From UBA2943 sp946534895 (GTDB taxonomy: Bacteria > Bacillota > Clostridia > Christensenellales > Aristaeellaceae): a DNA stretch of 64,000 nucleotides. Below the pieces are notes generated by a model. The model was not told the origin of the DNA, ran no database searches, and worked only from the letters and a program-made list of their open reading frames with translations. This document shows positions 35,131 to 43,515 of the stretch, in pieces; the first letter of the stretch is position 1, and each line of letters begins with the position of its first letter. The stretch spans positions 1 through 64,000 of the forward strand of contig CAMNDE010000005.1 in the NCBI GenBank assembly GCA_946534895.1. Reading direction: 5' to 3'. Made by a program: the position numbers and the translations under genes.

Positions 35131-37363
35131 AGGTCCAGTCTCCCTTCTCCACCTCATGCACCTGTCCGTCAGGCAGCCGGATTTCCGCCGGCACCGGGAC
35201 CGTGAACTGCATCTTCAGCCGGCCGCCTTCATACCGCCAGCTGCTGCGGATCAGACCGTACGGCGAATGCCACTCTGCCCGGGCAAAGCCCAGAGCGGGA
35301 TCCGGCTTCGGACAGATGCTCAGCCTGCCGGCCTGAAGCATAATGCCGCATACCCCGCTGAACAGCCAGCCTGTGACCGCGCCATAGGAATAATGGTTCA
35401 TGGAATCATGCACAGTACCATCCGCCCGGACTCCGTCCCAGGTTTCCCAGATGCTGGTGGCGCCTCTGTTCACGGCGTACAGCCAGCCGGGGCAGTCCTC
35501 CTGAAGCAGCAGGCGGTACGCCGTATCCGCGTGACCCCAGTCTGCCAGCACCCGGCACAGGTCCGGCGTGGACAGAAATCCCGTGTTCAGATGATACCCG
35601 TTCTCCTTCACCAGCGCGTCCAGCCGGTCCGCGGCCTTCCGACTCTCCTCCGCATCCAGCAGTCCGAAGGCAATGGGCCGCACATACTCGCACTGTCTTT
35701 GGGATGTGATTTCCCCGTGATCGGTGCAGGTGAACCGGTAGGCCTTTCTGGCATTTTCCGCAATCCCGGCAAACCGCTGCGCGTCCTCAGGCCGGTTCAG
35801 GATCCCGGCAATCCGTGACAGCAGGGACGCCGACCGGTAATAGTAGGCCGTCGCAACCTCCGGCGCGCCTTCCATGGCATTGCGGCGCATGGCCTCCATG
35901 CTGCTGACATCCGGTTCCAGCCATTCCCCGAAATGGAAGCCCTGGTCCACCAGGTATTCCTTCCACGGGTTCGCCTCATTCTTCGGCCGGGTTGACTGCG
36001 CCCTTTTCTCCACAAACCCGAGCCAGCGCACCATCATGTCATAGTTCTCTTCCAGGATTCCCGTATCCCCGTAGGCCTCGTACAGTGCCCAGGGCACCAG
36101 AATGCACGCGTCGCCCCAGCCTGCTGAGCCCTGGAGCATTCTGGACATCTGTCCCCGGTCATCATTGATCGGAGCAATATTCGGCATCAGCCCGTCCTCT
36201 TCCTGCGCGAACCGGCATTCCCCGAGCCATTTGCGCAATACCGGAAGACAGTCCATGAGGAACACCGCCGTCGGCGCGAACACGCCAGCATCCCCGGTCC
36301 AGCCCGCCCGCTCCCGGGTGGGGCAGTCCGTCGGGATATCACAGAAGTTCGAGCGCATGCTCCACAGCGTGTTATGGAACAGCTGGTTCACACCCGCATG
36401 CCCGCACTCAAAGAAGCCGGTCTGCGGCATCCGGGAGTACACGGCAATGGCGGTGAATTCCGCATCCGTCAGGTCCATTTCCGCTTCCACCATGGCGTAG
36501 CGGAATCCGAAGAGCGTGAACATTGGCTTGAATACATTCCAGCCGTCACGGCAGATCAGCGTCAGCTTCTGCGGAATGCCGCCGTTGCGGTTCCGCTCCC
36601 CGGGCTCAAAATTGGCCTGGGTGAAGTTCCCGTTTTCATCCAGGGTCTCCCCGTGCCAGAGTGTCAGGCGCTGGCCTTCCCGGGCATATACCCGGACCTC
36701 AGGATACCCCGCCAGATTCTGGCCGAAATCCACCACGGTCTTTCCGTCCGGCGTACGCATGACTTTTCCGGAAAACCGCTCCTGTTCGGCGATCGGCACG
36801 CTTTCCGTGGGATACAGATGCTCAAACCCGAAATCGACTGCGCGCACCCCGTGCCACGCATAAATGTCCGCAAGGCGCGCATCAATGGTTTCCCCCAGTT
36901 CCAGGTCATTTTCCCGGACCGGACCGTGCTGGGACGCCTCCCAGCTTTCATCACTGACAAGAACCGGCACGCCGTCCGCCTCGATCTGGCAGAGCAGGGC
37001 AAGATCGTCGCCGTAGTAGTTGTGCAGTCCGTCAATGCCCACATTGCCCCGGTACCAGCCGTCGCCCAGGACCACCAGCAGTTCGTTCTCGCCCTCGCGC
37101 ACATATCCGTCCAGGTCCCAGCACTGCACGCACAGTCTGTGCGCATAATCCCCGGTACCCGGCGCGAGCACAAAATCGCCTACCCGCTTTCCGTTCAGGA
37201 ATGCAGCATACAGCCCATGACAGGTGATATACATGCATATCCTTTTTCCCGCGGGCGCCTGAAAGCGGCGTCTCAGGTACGACGCGCTCTGGCGCGTTTC
37301 CCTGTCATGCGGAAGCTCAGGGTCAATCCACCTGGCCTGCCATGTCTTTGGCATGCTGCTCAT
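35114..37363 (-). CDS. GH78 alpha-L-rhamnosidase
   Basis: A 749-residue inverting alpha-L-rhamnosidase. N-terminal beta-sandwich domains (about 1-310) lead to an (alpha/alpha)6 barrel. The GH78 blocks are present: CPTRERAGWTGDAG with its acidic residues, and RGATSIWETWDG with the catalytic Glu. The SMNHYSYGAVTGWLF block and the C-terminal beta domain also match. The ATG at 37363 follows AGGAGG by 8 bases and starts 2 bases after the stop of the isomerase gene; upstream in-frame starts lie inside that gene. No signal peptide is visible, so cytoplasmic action on imported glycosides is likely. This gene is the best clue that the operon handles rhamnosylated substrates. Confidence 0.93.
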   Translation of the reverse strand: MSSMPKTWQARWIDPELPHDRETRQSASYLRRRFQAPAGKRICMYITCHGLYAAFLNGKRVGDFVLAPGTGDYAHRLCVQCWDLDGYVREGENELLVVLGDGWYRGNVGIDGLHNYYGDDLALLCQIEADGVPVLVSDESWEASQHGPVRENDLELGETIDARLADIYAWHGVRAVDFGFEHLYPTESVPIAEQERFSGKVMRTPDGKTVVDFGQNLAGYPEVRVYAREGQRLTLWHGETLDENGNFTQANFEPGERNRNGGIPQKLTLICRDGWNVFKPMFTLFGFRYAMVEAEMDLTDAEFTAIAVYSRMPQTGFFECGHAGVNQLFHNTLWSMRSNFCDIPTDCPTRERAGWTGDAGVFAPTAVFLMDCLPVLRKWLGECRFAQEEDGLMPNIAPINDDRGQMSRMLQGSAGWGDACILVPWALYEAYGDTGILEENYDMMVRWLGFVEKRAQSTRPKNEANPWKEYLVDQGFHFGEWLEPDVSSMEAMRRNAMEGAPEVATAYYYRSASLLSRIAGILNRPEDAQRFAGIAENARKAYRFTCTDHGEITSQRQCEYVRPIAFGLLDAEESRKAADRLDALVKENGYHLNTGFLSTPDLCRVLADWGHADTAYRLLLQEDCPGWLYAVNRGATSIWETWDGVRADGTVHDSMNHYSYGAVTGWLFSGVCGIMLQAGRLSICPKPDPALGFARAEWHSPYGLIRSSWRYEGGRLKMQFTVPVPAEIRLPDGQVHEVEKGDWTYEISV

Positions 37364-37365
37364 GT

Positions 37366-38211
37366 TCAGATCCTCCTGTTCAGCCATTCTGCGCTCAGTT
37401 CCAGACTCTTCACCGGGTTTTTGTCCACCCAGTTTCTGTGGCTTTCGAGCACCACACTCTCCACACCGTTTTCCCGGGCCAGATCCAGCATGCCTTCCAG
37501 GTCCATGCATCCCGTGCCCAGCTCCACGCTGTCCGCCTTCAGGATCGGCGTCATGGCCGGCCCATGGTGCCGGGATCCCCGGTCCGTGACATGCCACAGC
37601 TTCATGCGCCTGCCCAGCCTGCGCATCCACTGCTTTGCGTCAGCCCCGCCGTCGGTGAACCAGTAGCTGTCAAACTCGAAGTTCACATACTCCGGATCCG
37701 TGTCCTCCATCAGGACCTCATACGCCCGGAGTCCGGGCTTTACCGTCAGAAGCTCCACATTATGGTTGTGATACAGAAGCTCCACACCGGCAGCCTTCAG
37801 CTGCTGTCCCGCGCGGTTCAGTCTCCGGGCCAGGTCGCGCACCGCCTCTTCACTGCCATAGTCAAACCGGTACATGCCGGTAATGACCACGGTCCCGGTC
37901 TCCAGTTCCCCGGCTTCCCGGATCACCGTGTCCGCCTCGCGCTCCAGGCTTCCCAGGTCCGCGTGCAGGCTGATGACGGACAGCCCGCTGTCCGCCATCA
38001 GCTTTTTCCAGTTCAGGTTTCCGCCTCTGCCCGTGGGCATGCCCGCCGCACGGGTCATAAGCCGGACCATCAGCGAGGAAGGATGAATCATGAACCGGTT
38101 CAGTTCCAGTCCGTCATATCCTGCCCCGCGGATCGCCTGCAGTGTCTCCCTGGCCTGGTCTTCGCTGCCGGTTACCGTACCCAGCATGATCTGCTGTACT
38201 GCTTTTCTCAT
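37366..38211 (-). CDS. Sugar phosphate isomerase/epimerase-like TIM barrel
   Basis: A 281-residue protein of the xylose isomerase-like (AP endonuclease family 2) TIM-barrel group. Typical blocks are GYDGLELN, VISLHADLGSL, LLYHNHNVEL, NFEFDSYWF, KLWHVTDRG and a late VVLESHRNW; the His, Glu and Asp residues would bind the metal. Members of this group isomerise or epimerise sugars, or act with dehydrogenases on oxidised glycosides. Its start overlaps the stop of the GH2 gene (ATGA), and GH78 begins 2 bases after its own stop, so it is an integral part of the operon. The substrate is unknown; a C-glycoside or keto-sugar role is a possibility. Confidence 0.85.
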   Translation of the reverse strand: MRKAVQQIMLGTVTGSEDQARETLQAIRGAGYDGLELNRFMIHPSSLMVRLMTRAAGMPTGRGGNLNWKKLMADSGLSVISLHADLGSLEREADTVIREAGELETGTVVITGMYRFDYGSEEAVRDLARRLNRAGQQLKAAGVELLYHNHNVELLTVKPGLRAYEVLMEDTDPEYVNFEFDSYWFTDGGADAKQWMRRLGRRMKLWHVTDRGSRHHGPAMTPILKADSVELGTGCMDLEGMLDLARENGVESVVLESHRNWVDKNPVKSLELSAEWLNRRI

Positions 38212-40409
38212 TTGCGTATCCCCTGCAGGATCCGGTTCAGCTGCCGGATACTCTGCTCATCCGTTCCTGCCTGCTTGAGCAGGCTCATCATCGTCATCCG
38301 CGCCATCATCCGCTGCAGTGCCGGATTGTCCTTGACGGCATCCGCCACATCCCCGCGGGATGCTGCGTTCCGGTCCATCATCTGCTGGATGACCGCCCCC
38401 GCCTTCGGGTGCGCGCGAAGTTCGCCCAGCGTGTCCTGGATGGAAAAGCACGCCGGATCGATCTCTTCCGCGTCAAACCAGTTGGTCACGCTGGAGGCCG
38501 CCTTGTTGAACACATAGCTCTCGTCCGGCACCGACACGCGGCAGATGCACATGCTGTCGCTGACGCCGCCGGCTTCCGCCCGGATCAGGTGCTCGCCCAT
38601 CAGCGGAATGCGGAAGCGGAAGACGGTCCTGCCTTCCTGAGTCCCGACACGGTTGCCGTCCACATAGAGGGTCACGGATGCCTGGTTGGAATACACCTTG
38701 ATCTCCGTTTCCGCCTCGCAGCGGTTGATATAGCGCTTTCCACACAGGTGCACGAAGGGCTCCTGCCGGTTCCAGGCGGCCTTGTAGAGATAGAACGCAT
38801 CCTTGCGCAGGCTGCGGTCCATGGTCACCAGACCCTTCTGGTTCTCTCCGTGCTTTCCGCCCTCATCCCGGCCGTCCGCCGCGAAGTCAAACAGGTTCCA
38901 CACATGTGTTGCCCACAGGTACGGCCTTGCCTCGATCATGCGCAGCATGTGCTCATGATACAGGGCCTGGTATTCCTCCGTATAATCCCCTTTCTCGGGA
39001 TGTGAGGAATGGAAGGCAGGATTCGCGTCCGCCCCGTACTCGGAAAACCCGATCACGCGGTCCGGATACCTTGCGTGATATTCATCAATGAACTCGTCCG
39101 TCTGTTCCAGTTCGCCCAGATACCATCCAAAATACAGATTATAGCTGTTGATGTCCGGGATATCCAGGATCGGGCTGTCCGTTTCCAGCATGAACACATT
39201 GGCCATGGTGGTCAGTCTTGTGGGATCCAGCCTGTGGCACAGCGCGTTGAGCATGCGGTGGTTCTCCAGCAGCTCCTCATTGACCGGACTGGCCGCGGTG
39301 ATCTCATTGCTCAGTCCCCACACGGCAATGCAGGGATGGTTCGCGCACTGCACGATCAGCTCCCGCATCTGCTGCAGGGTATTGTCCCGGCCTTTTGTCA
39401 TATGCATCGTGATATAGGGAATCTCCGCCCAGACCACGATTCCGTTTTCATCGCACAGGTCGTAGAACTCCTGCGCATGCTGGTAATGCGCCAGGCGCAG
39501 CGTGTTCGCGCCGATCTCCCGGATAATGGCCATGTCCGCGGCGTGGTCCTCCCTGGACAGCGCATTGCCTTTGTCCTTCCTGTCCTGATGCCGGCTGACG
39601 CCGCGCAGGGGATAGGACCGCCCGTTGAGAAAAAAGCCCTTTTCCGGATCACACCGGAATTCCCGGCATCCAAAGCGCGCACTCACCTCGTCCCCGCTGG
39701 CAAGCCGGGCCCTGGCGGTATACAGATACGGATCATCCGTGCCGTCCCAGAGATGCGCATGCTCCAGATGGAACACCGTCCCGGCATGCCCGTCCACGGA
39801 GGGTACTGTCCGGACCTGCCCGTCCACCTCCATGGTGACTGCGTCCGCGTTCTGCCAGGTCTCCACCGTCACGTCCGCGCTGTGCTTTTCCAGGTCCACG
39901 CTGGCCCGCACCCAGATGCCCGGGGTTCCGTCCTTCACCAGCTCGAAATGCTCCCGGGGCACCGTGATCAGGCGCACTTCCCTGTACAGGCCGCCGTAGA
40001 AGGTGAAGTCCGCCTTCTGCGGATACACGTGGTCACTTTCTTCATTGCTCACGGAGATGGCCAGCACATTCCTTTTTTCCAGTCTGCCGGTCAGCTCCGT
40101 CCGAAAGGCGGAATACCCGCCCTCATGCCGGGCAAGCCAGGTGCCGTTCAGGTACACGTCGCAGCTCATAGCCGCCCCGTTTACTTCCAGAAACACGCAT
40201 CCGTCCTCATCCGGATCCCAGCAGAGTTCACGCACATACCAGCAGCGGCCGCGGTAGTAGTCATTCCCGCCGTCCTGACCGTCCTGCGCGTTCCAGGTAT
40301 GCGGCAGGGAAACATGCTCACCCTGTCCGCAGGCATATACGGCCTGTTCCGGACCGATGTCCGAGCGGACAAAGGTCCATCCGTCCTTCAGAATCTCAGT
40401 CTTACGCAT
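38208..40409 (-). CDS. GH2 beta-galactosidase/beta-glucuronidase family enzyme with helical tail
   Basis: A 733-residue retaining GH2 glycosidase. The sugar-binding domain (about 1-150), immunoglobulin-like domain and TIM barrel are in the usual order. Acid/base E369 lies in WGLSNEI and the nucleophile E457 in GFSEYG. A motif ENQKGLVTMDR supplies an Asn-x-Lys pair, which contacts the uronic carboxylate in beta-glucuronidases but also occurs in other GH2 enzymes, so specificity stays open. The last ~75 residues form a separate Met-rich helical tail (HPKAGAVIQQMMDR, LQRMMARMTMMSLL). ATG 40409 follows GGGGTG. It overlaps the transporter gene by 8 bases. Confidence 0.9.
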   Translation of the reverse strand: MRKTEILKDGWTFVRSDIGPEQAVYACGQGEHVSLPHTWNAQDGQDGGNDYYRGRCWYVRELCWDPDEDGCVFLEVNGAAMSCDVYLNGTWLARHEGGYSAFRTELTGRLEKRNVLAISVSNEESDHVYPQKADFTFYGGLYREVRLITVPREHFELVKDGTPGIWVRASVDLEKHSADVTVETWQNADAVTMEVDGQVRTVPSVDGHAGTVFHLEHAHLWDGTDDPYLYTARARLASGDEVSARFGCREFRCDPEKGFFLNGRSYPLRGVSRHQDRKDKGNALSREDHAADMAIIREIGANTLRLAHYQHAQEFYDLCDENGIVVWAEIPYITMHMTKGRDNTLQQMRELIVQCANHPCIAVWGLSNEITAASPVNEELLENHRMLNALCHRLDPTRLTTMANVFMLETDSPILDIPDINSYNLYFGWYLGELEQTDEFIDEYHARYPDRVIGFSEYGADANPAFHSSHPEKGDYTEEYQALYHEHMLRMIEARPYLWATHVWNLFDFAADGRDEGGKHGENQKGLVTMDRSLRKDAFYLYKAAWNRQEPFVHLCGKRYINRCEAETEIKVYSNQASVTLYVDGNRVGTQEGRTVFRFRIPLMGEHLIRAEAGGVSDSMCICRVSVPDESYVFNKAASSVTNWFDAEEIDPACFSIQDTLGELRAHPKAGAVIQQMMDRNAASRGDVADAVKDNPALQRMMARMTMMSLLKQAGTDEQSIRQLNRILQGIRK

Positions 40410-41913
40410 TCGCGTCACCCCTGTGCAGTTCCTTTTCCACCAGCGCATGCTTTGCAGCCGCTTTCTTGTCCTCAATGCGCTTCTGCACATGCACCATTTC
40501 CTCCCGGGTCAGTCCGCAGCGGCGCATGGCCAGCAGCGTGCAGATCCAGCCGAGGATTGCCAGGCCGTAGCGCAGGAACATGGTCATCCAGAACACGCCG
40601 GAAGTGGCAGGATCCCCGGGCTGCGGCATGGTGGCGGTATATCCGATGAGCGCCACGCAGCCGGTGGCAATGGCCGCGGAGAAGGAGGACACAATCTTGT
40701 CCACGAGGCTGTAGGTGCCGCTGATCACGGCCGGGATATATTTTCCGCTGCGGTCCATCTCATAGTCAATGATGTCAGCCATGAATCCGGTATTGGCCGT
40801 GGTCACGCACATGGCAAAGCCATTGGACACAAAGGTCAGGAGCACATAGAGGATCATGGTCACGCCCATCACCGCGATGGATGCGGTACCGGCGGTTCTG
40901 CGCACCAGAACGAAGAACAGGATAATGGCAATATTGGCAAAAATGCAGTTCCGGGTCCAGGTCACAATGGATTCCTTGTGTCCGTGCCTGCCGGCATAGC
41001 GCGCGCCGTAGGCGGCGAACAGAATGGAGGGCAGCATGCCGATCATGCTCAGCGTGGTGGCAAGACCCATGTCCCCGATGAGAATGCCGTTGAGCATGGT
41101 GCTGACAATGGAGGCGGAGGACGCCTGCTGGGCAATCTTGTCCGAAGCGGCGGAGAGGATATAGCTCTGCAGCGGGCGGTTGTTTTTCAGCACGTCCAGC
41201 ATATCCCGGACCTTCAGGCGCTCGTTGCGGATGCCGCGGAAGTTTTCCGGCCGGTCATACTCGGAAATGCCGATGCACACAAGCAGCACACCCACAAAGG
41301 AAATCGCCACGCACATCCAGGTGGTCACGTTCAGGAACTCCTGGTTGAAGCTTCCGCCCATGGCCGGCATGAGCTTGGTATAGACAATGATGTTCAGTGC
41401 CATGGGCGTCAGATAGTTCAGCACAGTCTGCCACACGCCCACAGTGGGACGCTGCTTGGGATCATTGGTCATCAGTGCGGGCAGGGTCTGGGCGGTCATG
41501 TTCACAATGGTGTAGCCGATGACATAGAGCAGGTAGAATCCCAGGAATGTGGGAATCCCGTGACCCTTGCTGGAGAAGAAATTGAACATGCACACAAGGC
41601 CGGCTGTCTGGATTGCCCAGCCGATGAGCATCAGCGGGCGTACCTTGCCGAACCTGGTATTGAACCGGTCATAGATGAAAGCGAGAAGCGGGTCCGTAAT
41701 CGCGTCAAAGATACGGGTAAACGTCAGAAGTCCGCCCACCGCCACTGTGGCAATCCCATAGCCGATGGACGCAGAATAGCTGGCAAGCCCGATGAGAAAA
41801 TAGACAGCCATGCCGTTGAACGCATTGAAGGCCACAAGAATGATCTGCCAGAGCTTGGCCTTACGGTACTGTACAGTGTCATTCCCGGATGGAATTTCCC
41901 GTGTGTTCGTCAT
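40402..41913 (-). CDS. GPH-family sugar:cation symporter (MFS-like)
   Basis: A 503-residue polytopic membrane protein with about 12 hydrophobic segments. The family hallmark is TDPLLAFIYDRFNTRFGKVRP after helix 2; MADIIDYEMDRSGKY marks the equivalent loop in the second half. GPH proteins import glycosides, pentosides and hexuronides with Na+ or H+. It is the first gene of the minus-strand glycoside operon, so it very likely imports the oligosaccharide or heteroside degraded by the downstream GH2, GH78, GH43-like and GH1 enzymes. Translation starts after GAGGG. The leader contains an AGGGCC/GGCCCT hairpin at 41941-41957. Confidence 0.93.
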   Translation of the reverse strand: MTNTREIPSGNDTVQYRKAKLWQIILVAFNAFNGMAVYFLIGLASYSASIGYGIATVAVGGLLTFTRIFDAITDPLLAFIYDRFNTRFGKVRPLMLIGWAIQTAGLVCMFNFFSSKGHGIPTFLGFYLLYVIGYTIVNMTAQTLPALMTNDPKQRPTVGVWQTVLNYLTPMALNIIVYTKLMPAMGGSFNQEFLNVTTWMCVAISFVGVLLVCIGISEYDRPENFRGIRNERLKVRDMLDVLKNNRPLQSYILSAASDKIAQQASSASIVSTMLNGILIGDMGLATTLSMIGMLPSILFAAYGARYAGRHGHKESIVTWTRNCIFANIAIILFFVLVRRTAGTASIAVMGVTMILYVLLTFVSNGFAMCVTTANTGFMADIIDYEMDRSGKYIPAVISGTYSLVDKIVSSFSAAIATGCVALIGYTATMPQPGDPATSGVFWMTMFLRYGLAILGWICTLLAMRRCGLTREEMVHVQKRIEDKKAAAKHALVEKELHRGDANA

Positions 41914-41966
41914 GATGATATCCCTCGCTTTTTTTCTATTAGGGCCCTGCCGGCCCTGCTGAAAAA

Positions 41967-41972
41967 ATTATA
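41967..41972 (-). promoter_or_regulatory. Activator-type promoter of the glycoside operon (-10 only)
   Basis: A perfect TATAAT on the minus strand, about 55 bases from the start, with no recognisable -35 at 16-18 bases. This is the expected form when an AraC-type activator is needed. Confidence 0.6.
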
Positions 41973-42024
41973 GAAAAATGTCCCGAGGGGCGTAAAGTCA
42001 ATTTATCCGAAAAAATTACAATAA

Positions 42025-42052
42025 TTCATGAAGTTTGGAATTTCGATGAAAT
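42025..42052. promoter_or_regulatory. Candidate AraC-family operator
   Basis: Two dyads lie close together: TTCATGAA (42025-42032) and ATTTC-GAT-GAAAT (42040-42052), with centres about 17-18 bases apart. They are upstream of the operon promoter and close to the regulator promoter, in an AT-rich stretch unlike its surroundings. Confidence 0.35.
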
Positions 42053-42083
42053 GATGGATTTTTCTTAATTTCCCGGTACATTA

Positions 42084-42112
42084 TTGTCCTATTTCAGGCA
42101 AAATGTTACAAT
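42084..42112 (+). promoter_or_regulatory. Sigma-A promoter for the AraC regulator
   Basis: TTGTCC (42084-42089), a 17-bp spacer and TACAAT (42107-42112). Its position excludes a start codon at 42084. Confidence 0.75.
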
Positions 42113-42140
42113 ATTCCGGAATGCAAAGGATGTGACGCAT

Positions 42141-43358
42141 ATGTATGAGGGCATGACCGGCGCGGAAGCAAACCTGCTGCTTCTCCAGTCCATGATTCCG
42201 AAGGATGAACCGCTCTATATCTGGTGCTTCCATGAAAACGGCCGCTGCATCGCCACCTCCTGCCCGGACCCGCTCCGGCCGCCCCTGGAGCACGCGCTCC
42301 AGGCCCTGAACGATTTTTCCCGGGTGCATGACCCGGAAATCTACCGTAACCTGCCACGCATTCTGGGATCATCCATCGGGATGCAGTGGGGCGTCACCCT
42401 GGAAGAAGAGCGGAAAACCAGTCTGATCTTTGTCATCGGGCCCGTGTTCTACGCACCGCCGGACCTGAAGAAGCTGCACACCCTGCCCTATGCCGCGGAT
42501 GCTTCCTGGATCCCGGAGGTAGCTTGGCTCGGAAACGGACTTCCGGTCATGTCCCATGCCGTGTTTTCCCGCTACCTGCTCATGGTCCACAATATCCTCA
42601 CCGGTCAGCAGCTGGGCATGGAAGCGCTGGAACCCCGGATTTCCGCACCGGACGGCGTACATGACTCTCCAGCAGGCACCCGGAACCGGATGCAGATCTA
42701 TCAGGCGGAACAGGCACTCCTGCAGATGGTGCGCGACGGGGAGATCAATTACCATAAAGTGCTCCAGACCAGCATTTCCCTGAGTCCCGGCGTGCCTGTC
42801 CAGGGCAGGGATCCGCTGCGCCAGATGAAAACCTCCCTCACCGTGTTCATCACACTGGTCAGCCGCGCCGCCATGGAAGGCGGTCTATCCCCGGAAATCG
42901 CCTATTCCCTGGGGGATTCCTATATTCAGACCGTGGAGAACTGCCGTGATTCCGGCGAACTGGCTGCCATCGGACCCGCCATGTACCATGATTTCATCTA
43001 CCGTGTCCATCACGTGCGCTCCAATCCCAATTATTCCCACGCCATCCAGAAATGCTGCGATTACATCGAGCTCAGCCTGGACCGCCGGATCCGCACATCG
43101 GACCTGGCCGCGCTTGTGGGCTATACCGAGTACTATCTCACGGAAAAGTTCCGGCGCGAAACCGGCAAAGCCATCAGCACCTATATCCGGGATGCCCGGA
43201 TCGCGCGCGCAAAAGTCATCCTGGAATCCACCCAGCTCTCCGTAGCAGAAGTCGCCGATCGCCTGGCCTTCAATACGCCCAACTATTTCATCCAGTGCTT
43301 CCGCAGCGTAACGGGCTGCACGCCGGCCCAGTACCGGAAACGCTTCCGCCATGAATAG
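42141..43358 (+). CDS. AraC-family transcriptional regulator of the glycoside operon
   Basis: A 405-residue regulator. The last ~100 residues hold two helix-turn-helix motifs of AraC type (RTSDLAALVGYTEYYLTEKFRRETG and SVAEVADRLAFNTPNYFIQCFR, each shown only in part here). The ~300-residue N-terminal region is not a cupin and is presumably a ligand-sensing domain of the large clostridial AraC type. I chose ATG 42141, about 22 bases after the expected transcription start. A longer frame from TTG 42084 would begin inside the promoter. It is divergent from the transporter gene, with operator-like dyads between them, so it is very likely the local activator. Confidence 0.9.
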   Translation: MYEGMTGAEANLLLLQSMIPKDEPLYIWCFHENGRCIATSCPDPLRPPLEHALQALNDFSRVHDPEIYRNLPRILGSSIGMQWGVTLEEERKTSLIFVIGPVFYAPPDLKKLHTLPYAADASWIPEVAWLGNGLPVMSHAVFSRYLLMVHNILTGQQLGMEALEPRISAPDGVHDSPAGTRNRMQIYQAEQALLQMVRDGEINYHKVLQTSISLSPGVPVQGRDPLRQMKTSLTVFITLVSRAAMEGGLSPEIAYSLGDSYIQTVENCRDSGELAAIGPAMYHDFIYRVHHVRSNPNYSHAIQKCCDYIELSLDRRIRTSDLAALVGYTEYYLTEKFRRETGKAISTYIRDARIARAKVILESTQLSVAEVADRLAFNTPNYFIQCFRSVTGCTPAQYRKRFRHE

Positions 43359-43429
43359 CGCAGGCTGTGCCGTTTTCCGGGACTGCGCCATTTTCCGCCT
43401 ACCCCGCGTGAGTGATCTTCCGGATAACG

Positions 43430-43469
43430 GACAGAGGCCCTGCAGGCCAATACCTGCAGGGCCTCTGTC
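43430..43469. terminator. Long perfect hairpin between convergent genes
   Basis: A 17-bp perfect stem (43430-43446 with 43453-43469) and a 6-base loop. Neither strand has a T-run after it, so termination may be inefficient or it may protect mRNA 3' ends. Confidence 0.6.
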
Positions 43470-43515
43470 ATGTCATGCATATCCGTTTTCTTCCCGGGCA
43501 TATGTCCCGGGCTGT

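Noticed and set aside
42084..42140. TTG start adding 19 residues to the AraC regulator
   Set aside because: This segment contains the -35 and -10 elements of the gene's promoter, so it would not be in the mRNA.
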